Origin: Euclidia mi
Lineage: Eukaryota > Arthropoda > Insecta > Lepidoptera > Erebidae
Assembly: GCA_944739405.2 (NCBI GenBank)
Contig: OX123182.2
Coordinates: 67,955,183 to 68,019,182 of the forward strand
Reading direction: 5' to 3'
Length of the DNA stretch: 64,000 nt
Shown here piece after piece: positions 56,501 to 64,000 of the stretch. The notes beneath the pieces were generated by a model. That model had not been told where the DNA came from. It saw nothing but the letters and a program-made list of their open reading frames with translations, and did no database searches. A program made the position numbers and the translations under genes. How positions within the stretch are numbered: the first letter of the stretch is position 1; every line of letters begins with the position of its first letter.

Positions 56501-56612
56501 TAGCCGCTGTAATCTCCTTAATACTCGTGTTTTCTGATGTATTTCGAATATTGTTTATATCTGACGTTATATGTACGCTTGCTCCGGAATCCAGATACCA
56601 ATCATACTTGCT
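53554..56612 (-). pseudogene. pol: Copia pol: protease, integrase, RT, RNase H, with frame breaks
   Basis: Protease: YLDSGASVHIT at about 56610-56567, in a frame shifted from the zinc-knuckle ORF. 56489-55857: GAG-pre-integrase HRRMGHLNSSDLNKM with CVVCCQGKQ, then the integrase start ADVCGPMEM and LVDDYIRMSF. 55810-55479: TDNGLEFCN and NAISERMNRTLVERARSML (the later DDE residues). 55329-54583: RT fingers LVQSKWVYKRKL, VTHLDVKTAFLNGVLKEDIY and AIYGLKQSS. 54501-53554: MYVNDFFVFSN (active site, YVDD changed to YVND) and RNase H GFADADWANSIDRRSNTGYC with LSSIEAEYMSMAEACKE. Frame breaks lie near 56565, 55857, 55450-55330 and 54583-54501. Dead. Confidence 0.9.
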
Positions 56613-57418
56613 GAAGGTTCCGCGTATAAATACTGCAGAAACGCGTTAGTATTGTTTGTTTTAGCATCTAATACTTGTGTGCACTTCTTCTTATAGTGTC
56701 CAGTTTGTTTACAGCGATAACATTTAATGTTTTTCTTCTTACTGTTATAATGACTGTTATTGTCATATTTGACATTTGACGTTTCAGACATATCTTTTAA
56801 CGAGTTGCCGGTTTTATAAAGCGCTCGATTCCGGCGAGTCGTCATTCCCGGTCATATCTAACAATTTTGATTTTACAACGTCCACTGTAATATCGCCATT
56901 ACAGCGGACGTTGTAAAATCAAAATTGCCGGAGTGTTCAATCGCCATGAGCATCGGGAAGTATTTTTCCGGCAATCCAGCCAACATTAGACAGCCGATCC
57001 ACTCAACATTTACTTTAAAACCTGTTCTCGATAATTTTTGTCCTGTTTCTATAATCTGAGTAACGTAACTCGTCATTGAATCTGATGTTTCGAGACGTAT
57101 TGATATAAGATTTCTTAATAACATGATTCTTGTCGAAAAACCTGAATCATCAAACATTTGTTGTAACGTCAGCCATAACTGTTTTGTAGTAGTAGCACTT
57201 TTTATATGTACTTATAATGACGGATCAATGGTAAGAATCAACTTGGCTTTCGTCATGGCGTCTTCCGCGATAGCAGCATCAGCATCTTCAGTCTTAAGAA
57301 AATTTAGCTTTCCTTCGAGTACAAGCAAATTTTCTGCAGCAAACGCCCACTCGCTATAGTTCTGTCGTCCTTTCAATCTCGGAACATTTGCAATGAACGA
57401 GTTAGTGCTGGAAGCCAT
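56567..57418 (-). pseudogene. gag: Copia gag with zinc knuckle, interrupted by a palindrome
   Basis: 57418 opens MASSTNSFIANVPRLKGRQN, with NYSEWAFAAENLL typical of insect Copia Gag. It continues in another frame at 57157-56873 (RIMLLRNLISIRLETSDSM, NVEWIGCLMLAGLPEKY). It then hits the palindrome at 56862-56927, which shifts the reading. 56845-56567 carries the zinc knuckle CYRCKQTGHYKKKC. Gag would form the particle and bind RNA. The start ATG is close to the expected distance from the primer-binding site. Confidence 0.85.
56862..56927. repeat. 30-bp hairpin in Copia gag, 6-base loop
   Basis: 56862-56891 and 56898-56927 are inverted repeats with one mismatch. Both arms look like gag coding sequence, one read on each strand (FDFTTS side and DVVKSKL side). 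A local inverted duplication, as by template switching, is a better explanation than an inserted MITE because there are no target-site duplications. Confidence 0.85.
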
Positions 57419-57589
57419 TTCCCTTGATCAACCACGCCGGCGGCGTTCTGTGGGATCACTATGTTCACTTGCAATACGGAAATAAAGTCAAAAAAATTCA
57501 CGATTACGTAATTGCAACGACAATAATCGACCACTGTACACACTACTTACTACGATTGCGCACATAAAAACTGATTAAATTAATTGGGT

Positions 57590-57603
57590 CTGGGCCCATA
57601 ACC
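57590..57603 (-). promoter_or_regulatory. Primer-binding site matching the middle of initiator tRNA-Met
   Basis: Directly after the 5' LTR the element strand reads GGTTATGGGCCCAG, the complement of CUGGGCCCAUAACC in the anticodon stem-loop of insect initiator tRNA-Met. Drosophila copia primes with a half-tRNA in the same way. The internal position, rather than the tRNA 3' CCA, is the diagnostic point. Confidence 0.8.
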
Positions 57604-57810
57604 TAATGAAATAAAACACATCTATTCAGTGGAAGCGAACAGCAAAAAGTATATTTTAGGAAGTGAACGAGAACAATTACAATTATTATTCATTCAAATC
57701 AGTTCGAATAGACAATAAAATATAGCTGAATGATTTTAATCCTACGTTTTGTTTTTACATATAAGCTATTACTAGTTTCATTTGATGTATGGATATAATA
57801 AATTATAACA
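57604..57810 (-). repeat. Copia 5' LTR, 207 bp
   Basis: Partner of 53305-53515. It lacks one ATTC unit and has scattered substitutions. The right edge ends ATAACA before the GTTTG target-site duplication. Confidence 0.9.
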
Positions 57811-57815
57811 GTTTG

Positions 57816-58970
57816 CCAAGGCTTCCTTGTCTGAAGACATATTATTTGTTTTAAAATGGGATTCTGTAGAATATCGTTTCCACGAGTTTTGAACCCCAAA
57901 AACAAATGGTTCAGTAGTACTAACTAAAATTTACTAATATTTTTACCAAGAAAGACGTAGTTTCCTTTTAATTTGATACCTACTTAAGGTAATTTCTGAA
58001 ATTCTCTTAAATTTAATCACACAAATGAATATCGTATTATAGTTTCGCCGTGTTTTATAAAAAGTAACTACCTGCTTTAATATTTCGTTAAGATGCGGTT
58101 GCTTATCAACCATCTACAAATTTCGTTTTCTCACTTAAAAGCAGCAACCTAATATCTAAAGGACGATCTTTCGAGATTCGCTCATTTCCTTTTATCTAAT
58201 TGCTTTTTAATACACCAAGGCTTCGCGGCACCCGCACAGTATTTCATGAGTTGATGCTTCAACATATCTGTGTGTAAATGAGTGTGTATATAACGTAAAA
58301 GTATTATGTCGTTTTTACACGAAAATTTTTGTCCTTGTTTTTAACGATTCTATATAGTTTGTACGCAGTAAGTACGTATACTCGGCGTCCAGGTGAGATG
58401 CTTTCACATTTACACATCAGAGAATTTCAACAACATAATAGGAATCAGGGACGTGTGTGTTTTTTCTCTACGGAATAATATATGTGCTATAAATTGGAAA
58501 CGATGGTTATGAGTTGGTAAGTACGCGACATCTATTGTTGTTTCGGGCGCACTTCACCCTCATACATCACGATCACGGCGATTTTATTGCAACCTCATAT
58601 TTTCTTCTTCGCCTCCTCTTATTTCAAAGTTACATACTAATGTTATGCTTTGAGTCGGTTGCACGAGTCTTCTTGTCAAATTACTATACCTTAACAATCT
58701 TATATGTGAGTGTTTTGGGAAATTAGAATCTTCCGGATAATTTGCGTAGGTTTCTATAATGTAATGAGCAGTACAGAAAAGGTTCATCTTTCAACTTTGA
58801 GTAAGCAATTATTTAATGAATCTAGAAACTACAATCTTTTTAAGTTTTATCTGGATTTTACGTCGTAAAAATTTAACAGGGCACTAAGTATCTTTAACTG
58901 ATCATATTTATGTAGTTAAAAAATAAAAACACTAAGTCCCAAAACTGTCTCAAAACTGTCCACAAAAATA
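57816..58970. other. No gene seen
   Basis: AT-rich, with only short frames and no recognised repeat. Confidence 0.5.
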
Positions 58971-58971
58971 C

Positions 58972-59391
58972 GTGATAATTGGTAAATGCAATACTAATAC
59001 TATGACTGACCCGTGTACTATCATAGTAAAATTAACCATTGATAAATTAACCCCCCCTCGCCCCTCTGCGCCTGCGCCACGCCCCGACGATGCGACAAAT
59101 AGTACTAAATTGTTAGCTAAAGTGAGCGTATCTAATTTCGTTGCAAAAGTTAATTGTTTGTCTACGTTTGCCCGACGCGATGGCCTATCATATCAGTTCA
59201 TATCACGGGAGTATGTAGCTATGCTTCGTGCGTACTTTTTGAGTGGAAAAATCGCGAATGCAGCTGTGTACCCATGGACATCGTATTGTGAGTGTACAAA
59301 AGTGACCGGGTCAGTGTCAAACAATTAAAACAGTGCATATTGGATGCTTTTGACAACGGTGGTGGACATCTCGAAGGACAATGGAAATACT
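58972..59391 (+). CDS. Unrecognised ORF, possibly two frames of one gene
   Basis: A 118-codon frame (58972-59328) encodes a Pro-rich stretch (LTPPRPSAPAPRPDDA) followed by a mixed, protein-like part (SNFVAKVNCLSTFARRDGLS, REYVAMLRAYFLSGKIANA). In the overlapping frame +2, 59300-59391 encodes VSVKQLKQCILDAFDNGGG and then EGQWKYL, ending at TTGTAAGT, a donor-like string. The base composition is more balanced than around it. This may be a frameshifted gene or transposon ORF. No family recognised; no promoter or acceptor identified. Confidence 0.25.
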
Positions 59392-59451
59392 TGTAAGTTT
59401 AGTAAATAATACGTACTTAGGTAAATAATAATTTGATGCGGGTGGCTCAAA

Positions 59452-59529
59452 ATCGGTCTGTGTTCTCCACACACCTTGAGGAAGGCCTATGTCCAACAGT
59501 GGACGTCTCTAGGCTGACATGATGATGAT
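59452..59529 (+). mobile_element. RTE LINE 3' tail
   Basis: CTCAAAATCGGTCTGTG, then a small rearrangement (TTCTCCACACACC), then GAAGGCCTATGTCCAACAG and GTGGACGTCTCTAGGCTGAC, ending ATGATGATGAT. Third such tail in the window. Confidence 0.7.
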
Positions 59530-59532
59530 AAA

Positions 59533-60059
59533 ATAATTTGTAACTAGCAGATGATTCTAACTTCATAAATACGCCAAAATTACTCTTTTCTTTTAGTCCA
59601 GAACATCATCTTTTATTTTGATATTTGTTTGCTTTCTATTTACATGCATCTGTATTTAATTACTTGTTAAATGATAAATTTTACCGGTCCTAAGCCCGAA
59701 TGAAGTATGAAGAAGAGGGTAGAATTAACAAAATTAAAAAATAACTACCCACATTTATTATTTTCCTTCATTTTATTTTCTATTTGTTTTATTTTTTATT
59801 TTATATTATTATTTTCGGAATACCAACAGCTTGAAATACAAATGGTAAAAACGTATTTAAAAAAAGTGCATAGCCATTAATAGATATTCGCAAATAGATA
59901 CAAAATTAAAGTGTCTAAGCCATAATAAGGGGATTAGGCATGTTAGAACCGAAGAATGACTATATAAACCTATGAATTTGTTGCACCGCCTGGTTCAGGG
60001 CCGAAGAAATCTAAACTGAATTTTTTTTTCACTTGTGCTAGCTTTGAATTAAATATCTC
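59533..60059. other. No gene seen
   Basis: AT-rich, nothing recognised. Confidence 0.5.
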
Positions 60060-60630
60060 TCACTCGCTATTTTTATTAGAGATGATATTGACGGATTTAC
60101 TGGCTCTGTACATAAACGAGTTTTGGCGATAATTGGTATTAGCCTGTGGTAAAACTAACGGTTGATAGTGCCGAGAGGGCACTTTACGTGGTATCCTTAT
60201 ATTATTTTTTTCAAGAAGGGCAGGGCAATCAATTGCCCCGCTGACAACTTTCACCAATGTTAGGATATCAGATATAGTACGTCTATCTTTTAAAGTCATA
60301 AAGTGATATCTCTTACATCTCGCTTCATATCCATGATCTATACATCCACTCTTATACTGTAAGTACCTTAAAAACTTTTTTTGAATAGCTTCAATGCGAT
60401 CAATATACATACTGTAATGCGGGTTCCAAACCACCGCTGCGTATTCCAGGGTACTGCGTACCAAAGCACAATAGAGTATTTTTATACACTTAATATTTTT
60501 GAATTACGACGTTGACCTGATAATGAAACCGAGAGATTTATACGCCTTTTTAACTATAAAATCAATGTGTTTATCAAATAGTTATTTAGAATCTTGCACG
60601 AGTCCTAGGTCCTTTATAGTAGTTACGTTG
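60060..60630 (-). pseudogene. CR1/Jockey-type LINE, RT thumb fragment
   Basis: From about 60630 the minus strand reads VTTIKDLGLVQDSK, a stop, LFDKHIDFIVKKAYKSLGF and FIIRSTS. Then 60464-60060 carries VRSTLEYAAVVWNPHYSMYI, AIQKKFLRYLQYKSG and MTLKDRRTISDILTLVKVV. These align with DLGVLFTAE, YNALVRSRLETSAIIWNPHE and MQNKFMRYLYLKQ of the LINE at 28820. Both ends are truncated and there are at least two in-frame stops in the first third. Confidence 0.8.
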
Positions 60631-60639
60631 GTGGTTCGG

Positions 60640-61123
60640 CGTTACACCGAAACCGTAGGGTAGGGTTCTAGGCGACTTGGAGAAGGAAATGGACTGTATA
60701 GAGAGGATAGCGGTTCTTCGCCGCCTAGGAGATGGTTACGGGAGGAGATGATTGAGTGGGTATAGGATATTTCAAGGATGGAAGGCACTTACCTTATACA
60801 ACCTTCTTCGTTTCTTTTCCTCCTGGTGTTTCGTGATGCAGCTGATTGTTTACACTTCAATTCACCGTCACTCCCACTTGCGAGCGGTTTATATAATCAC
60901 ATACAGCGATGCGGCGCGATACGAACGAGACGGCGTTCTCAGCGAGCGGAATGTTCTCGACTGTCACTCGCGTCCACGATCGCGTCGACGAATCAGGCGA
61001 AGGCAGTGCCTCCTCCAGGGAGTGGGATAGAGCGGGACGGAAATATGGTATCGCTCGCACTAGACGTGGAACGATTCATGTTGATGCGATTAGTTGTAGA
61101 TAGGAAGGTAGATGGCGCTACCA
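60640..61123 (-). mobile_element. BEL/Pao LTR, limits approximate
   Basis: On the minus strand a purine/G tract (AGGGCCGGGGGGATA) at about 61139-61124 precedes TGGTAGCGCCATCTACC, as a polypurine tract precedes a 3' LTR. TATATAAACC at about 60895-60886 could be the promoter TATA. The left limit near 60640 is where LINE sequence begins. The 5' LTR is not in the window. Confidence 0.5.
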
Positions 61124-61338
61124 TATCCCCCCGGCCCTAAAGGGTTGCCTTTAAAAAAAATAGAATTGAACTTAGCTATGTTGGGTGTACTACCGCATAA
61201 CCCATCAATAGGCTAAGACAGCGATATGACAATAAAATTAATCTAAATTAACTTTAGCGAAAACTACAAACGCAATAATAGCGAAAACTACTAACTAAAT
61301 ACTTATACTAAGAGGTAGGTCCAACTTCAGGCTAGATA

Positions 61339-62438
61339 TCACTGAGTTGGAAGCGGACGCGAGTTGATCAGTGCCTCGACTTGTGCAAGGACAGTCAAAG
61401 GCTCTTCGTAAGAGAGGATCTGTTGACCTATAACTTTGAAGAGATGCGTTTTAATTACTTTGACCATGCTTGCCCAACATTCACCAAAACGTGGTGATGC
61501 TGGTGGAATAAACTTCCAGTCAATATGATCTATGGAGAGTTCTTCCTGAAGACGAGTACGATAACCCGCGACGTGATTGAAACAAGTAGCGGGAACAAGT
61601 TCAATCAATTTACTAACGCGGTTGGCGACAAAAGTCTGCCAGCGATGAGGAGAAGAATGAATCCAAGCGAGCACTACTTTGGAGTCGGAAAATGCGTATA
61701 TTTATTAATAGAGTAGTGGGGCAAAACTGTGTCTTGAACCTTGTGGAGCAACTGAGACAGCAGAAGAGCCGCGCACAATTCCAGTCTCGCAACCGAAATG
61801 GTCTTAACAGGCGAGACCTTAGACTTGGCACAAACTAACTGCACCGAGTAGTTAGAACCAATGCGGACTTGCAGATATACGACTCCGCCGTAAGCACGCT
61901 CGCTGGCGTCAGCGAAACCTGTTAAGTTGATGGTACATCCATCTACCAACCCAAGATGACGCGGAATAGTAATTTGATTGAGCGTGGTAAGCTCAATACA
62001 AAACTGGCCCCAAGCGGCGACAATATGGTCAGGGGGTGTTTCATCCCACTCACACTTTGATAGCCAAAGCTCTTTGATCAAGAGCTTGGCGTACAAAATT
62101 GTGGGAGCCACAAAACCCATTATGTCCTATAGTCGAGCCACTGTGGACAGCATAGTGCGTTTGGTGCACTTATCATCTGGTGGTGAGACGTCAAACCGAA
62201 AACTATCGCAGGATTTTTCCCAGCGTAATCCGAGAACCTTATGCGGTACAGACTTCTCAAACTCAATGTCTGGAGAAGCTTTATGAGAATCTGGTATGCG
62301 TGCGAGAACCTCCTTAGAGTTGCTTGTCCATTTGACAAGATCAAACTGGCCTCGCTTGAAAAGCTGAATAAGCTCTTCACAAAGCGAAATTGCTAGCGGA
62401 GCGGGTATGACATTACAGGCAATGTCATCTATATACAA
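61339..62438 (-). pseudogene. pol: BEL/Pao pol: second half of RT, RNase H, integrase remnant
   Basis: 62438-62127 starts at MYIDDIACNV, the RT catalytic box, and goes on with CEELIQLFKRGQFDLVKW and VPHKVLGLRWEKSCDSFRF. 62120-61674 has MGFVAPTILYAKLLIKELW (connection) and the RNase H part LTGFADASERAYGGVVYLQV with KTISVARLELCAALLLSQLL. 61700-61339 has AWIHSSPHRWQTFVANRVSK, then jumps to the end of the integrase core (IDWKFIPPASPRFGECWASM, ALINSRPLPTQ), so most of the integrase is deleted. The first half of the RT is also missing; the satellite at 62455 sits there. Dead. Confidence 0.85.
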
Positions 62439-62454
62439 AGCGGATGTGTAATAT

Positions 62455-62792
62455 AGTATAGTGTAGCGTAGCGTAGCTTAGCATAGCATAGCGTAGCATA
62501 GCGTAGCATAACGTAGCATAGCGTAGCATAGCGTAGCATAGCGTAGCATAGCGTAGCATAGCGTAGCATAGCGTAGCATAGCGTAGCATAGCGTAGCATA
62601 GCGTAGCATAGCGTAGCATAGCGTAGCATAGCGTAGCATAGCGTAGCATAGCGTAGCATAGCGTAGCATAGCGTAGCATAGCGTAGCATAGCGTAGCATA
62701 GCGTAGCATAGCGTAGCATAGCGTAGCATAGCGTAGCATAGCATAGCATGGCGTAGCATAGCGTAACATAGCATGGCGTAGCATAGCATAGC
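62455..62792. repeat. 10-bp satellite array (GCGTAGCATA)n inside a BEL/Pao element
   Basis: About 33 units of GCGTAGCATA. The core, about 62514-62740, is essentially perfect, and the edges are degenerate (GCATAGCATA, GCATGGCGTA). Because the unit is 10 bp and stop-free on the minus strand, all three frames stay open there, giving repeated MLCYATLCYA-type peptides with no significance. The array lies between protease and the YIDD half of RT. Confidence 0.95.
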
Positions 62793-62795
62793 TAA

Positions 62796-63788
62796 TTAGT
62801 GCTTTATCTTACACACAGTTTTAGCACCCACCTTGATCTCTTGAAGAGCAGAACAACAACAAGACGTAATACAATGAGAAGTATGTAACGTAGGTACGGT
62901 ACCCATAATCACATACCCAAGTACAGTCTCAATAGCGGGCGGTAAATCATATCGCTCACTACGTACTATTTTAGTTAGTAGCAAGTGCGGAAATATTGAA
63001 GCTCCGATCAAAAGATCAATGCCTGCCGGATTCGCAAACTCCGCGTCGGCTAGCGGCAATGACTCGAGATGAGTGAGTGATGCTACGTCTACATTAGCGT
63101 TCGGCAATGCGTCCGTGATACGCTCCACGATAAGCGAAGAAATGTTAAAATTAATATTCCTATCAAAACGCGAATGTATTTTAATATCTACGGAACCTTT
63201 GCAATGTTTTTCTGATCCGCCTATCCCTCGGATTATTGAGTTCGTATTTTTAAAGTTATTCCATAATCCGAGGCGTTTGAACAATTCTAACGTTATTAAA
63301 TTGGTCTGAGATGCGCTATCTAGCAGACAACGTACCATGTGCGGCGACCCATTGACATCATATATGATAACTTGCGCTGTCGCTAACAGAACAGTCTTAG
63401 ACGCCATACATGGCGGCCTAGCACTGCTCTGATCACTAAAAGCGCGCGAAGGCCGTCCGCGCGTGCGTGCCGCCCGCGCAATGGATGTCGTACACAACGA
63501 TATCTCATTATTGCGAGGCGTGGAAGGCGCAGCTACCGTGTTCTGCACTTGCGGCGTGAGTGTGTCAAGGTTAGCGGCTTGACTTGACAAATGGTTATTT
63601 TTATCGAAATGTAACAGTGTATGATGTTTTTGTTTACACGAGCGACATCTCGTTCTACTGGAACAATTACTCGTTTTATGTTTTATGCTTAAGCAATTAA
63701 TGCAAGCTTTGTTATCTTTTACGCTTTTAAAACGAGCAATTGGATTTAAATCATTAAAGGTGGGACACTTATAGTAATGGTCGTGCAT
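62796..63788 (-). pseudogene. gag-pol: BEL/Pao gag end and aspartic protease
   Basis: 330 codons, unbroken. Two zinc-knuckle-like motifs come first (CINCLSIKHKTSNC, CRSCKQKHHTLLHF), as in BEL Gag. They are followed by a Thr/Ser/Arg-rich linker. The retropepsin-type protease has the motif CLLDSASQTNLITLELFKRL, then IRGIGGSEKHCKGSVDIKI and GIDLLIGASIFPHLLLTKIV. The frame stops at 62796 just before the satellite. The N-terminal part of Gag would lie beyond about 63800, but the sequence there is AT-rich and unrelated, so the element is 5' truncated. Confidence 0.85.
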
Positions 63789-63800
63789 ATGGGCGCATAT

Positions 63801-64000
63801 TAATATATAATGATTATATTGATACGAAAATATTAATAATATTTAAGATTGATATTTAAATAACTATTTGTGAACACAGAACTGAGAACTTCACTACTTT
63901 ACAATATTAGACACTGTATTGGCTGCTTAACTGTTTTATATAGATTGCATAATTTATCACTTAGTTATTAAGATAACTCCAGAAACTTTCAAAGTAAAAT
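63801..64000. other. No gene seen
   Basis: AT-rich end of the window; nothing recognised. Confidence 0.5.

Larger units (their letters stand above)
53300..57815 (-). mobile_element. Copia retrotransposon, full length, with GTTTG target-site duplication
   Basis: GTTTG lies at 53300-53304 and 57811-57815. LTRs are at 53305-53515 and 57604-57810 (minus-strand start TGTTATAATTTATTATATCC, end ATTTCATTA). By eye the LTRs differ at about ten positions and a 4-bp indel, so the insertion is not recent. The order on the minus strand is 5' LTR, primer-binding site, gag, protease, integrase, RT, RNase H, 3' LTR, which is Copia order. Many frame breaks and a mutated RT box make it non-autonomous. Confidence 0.95.

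Noticed and set aside
62425..62789. Three overlapping ORFs of about 103-119 codons of MLCYATLCYA repeats
   Set aside because: By-product of a stop-free 10-bp satellite read in all frames.
1..64000. CRISPR arrays, operons, ribosome-binding sites, bacterial or viral replicons
   Set aside because: None seen. Repeats are either tandem without spacers or dispersed transposable elements, and the window is plainly eukaryotic.

Overview
This window is eukaryotic and almost certainly from a moth or butterfly. It is AT-rich and has no operons, no rRNA or protein-coding tRNA clusters and no CRISPR. It is packed with repeat families typical of Lepidoptera: tRNA-derived SINEs starting AGCGATAGCCTAGTGG, Helitrons starting TCTATACTA and ending in CTAG, RTE LINE tails ending in GATGATGAT or AAG repeats, CR1/Jockey-type LINEs, a Penelope-like element, a Copia and a BEL/Pao retrotransposon, and several MITEs. 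I find no complete host gene. The best host candidate is one possible terminal exon at 27019-27179. The density and nesting of decayed elements fit intergenic heterochromatin or a W-like chromosome, but that is inference.

Layout. 1-2970: a terminal-inverted-repeat element holding a LINE 3' end, then a lepidopteran repeat holding a GC-rich retroposed insert with a 15-bp target-site duplication. 2990-14690: three copies (A, B, C) of a roughly 2.4-2.7 kb segment, A and B head to tail and C about 2.4 kb further on. Copy C carries a nested SINE and a 1186-bp Helitron whose empty sites survive in copies A and B. Between B and C lie LTR-like sequence, Helitron remains and a SINE nested in an older SINE. 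14690-21310: SINEs, an RTE fragment nested in a SINE, a rearranged Penelope LTR piece, and an 18-bp minisatellite that inverts about a 17-bp palindrome. 21895-24835: a LINE with a Helitron and other material nested in its 3' UTR. 24836-32000: a CpG-rich patch, the candidate exon, a tandem Helitron array and a CR1/Jockey-type LINE. 32000-39200: SINEs, a MITE, RTE tails and a promoter-like sequence.

39228-47900: a Penelope-like element with GIY-YIG endonuclease, broken by a 79-bp piggyBac-type MITE. It is followed by a second Penelope LTR cut by a Jockey insertion (13-bp target-site duplication, poly-A). That Jockey is itself split by a 3.9-kb terminal-inverted-repeat element containing a dead mariner, SINEs and an RTE piece. 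48347-51810: a short Helitron and a LINE with its RT active-site box deleted. 53300-57815: a full-length but decayed Copia with two LTRs, a GTTTG target-site duplication and a primer-binding site matching the middle of initiator tRNA-Met. 60060-63800: a LINE fragment and a BEL/Pao element with a decamer satellite sitting where the first half of its RT should be.

The genes do not form a pathway. What works together here is insertion history: target-site duplications, empty sites and nesting give a relative chronology. No intact autonomous element was seen. The Penelope and Copia RTs both have a changed catalytic motif (YVND instead of YVDD). I did not find a convincing new multi-gene system. 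The most unusual signals are listed as findings.
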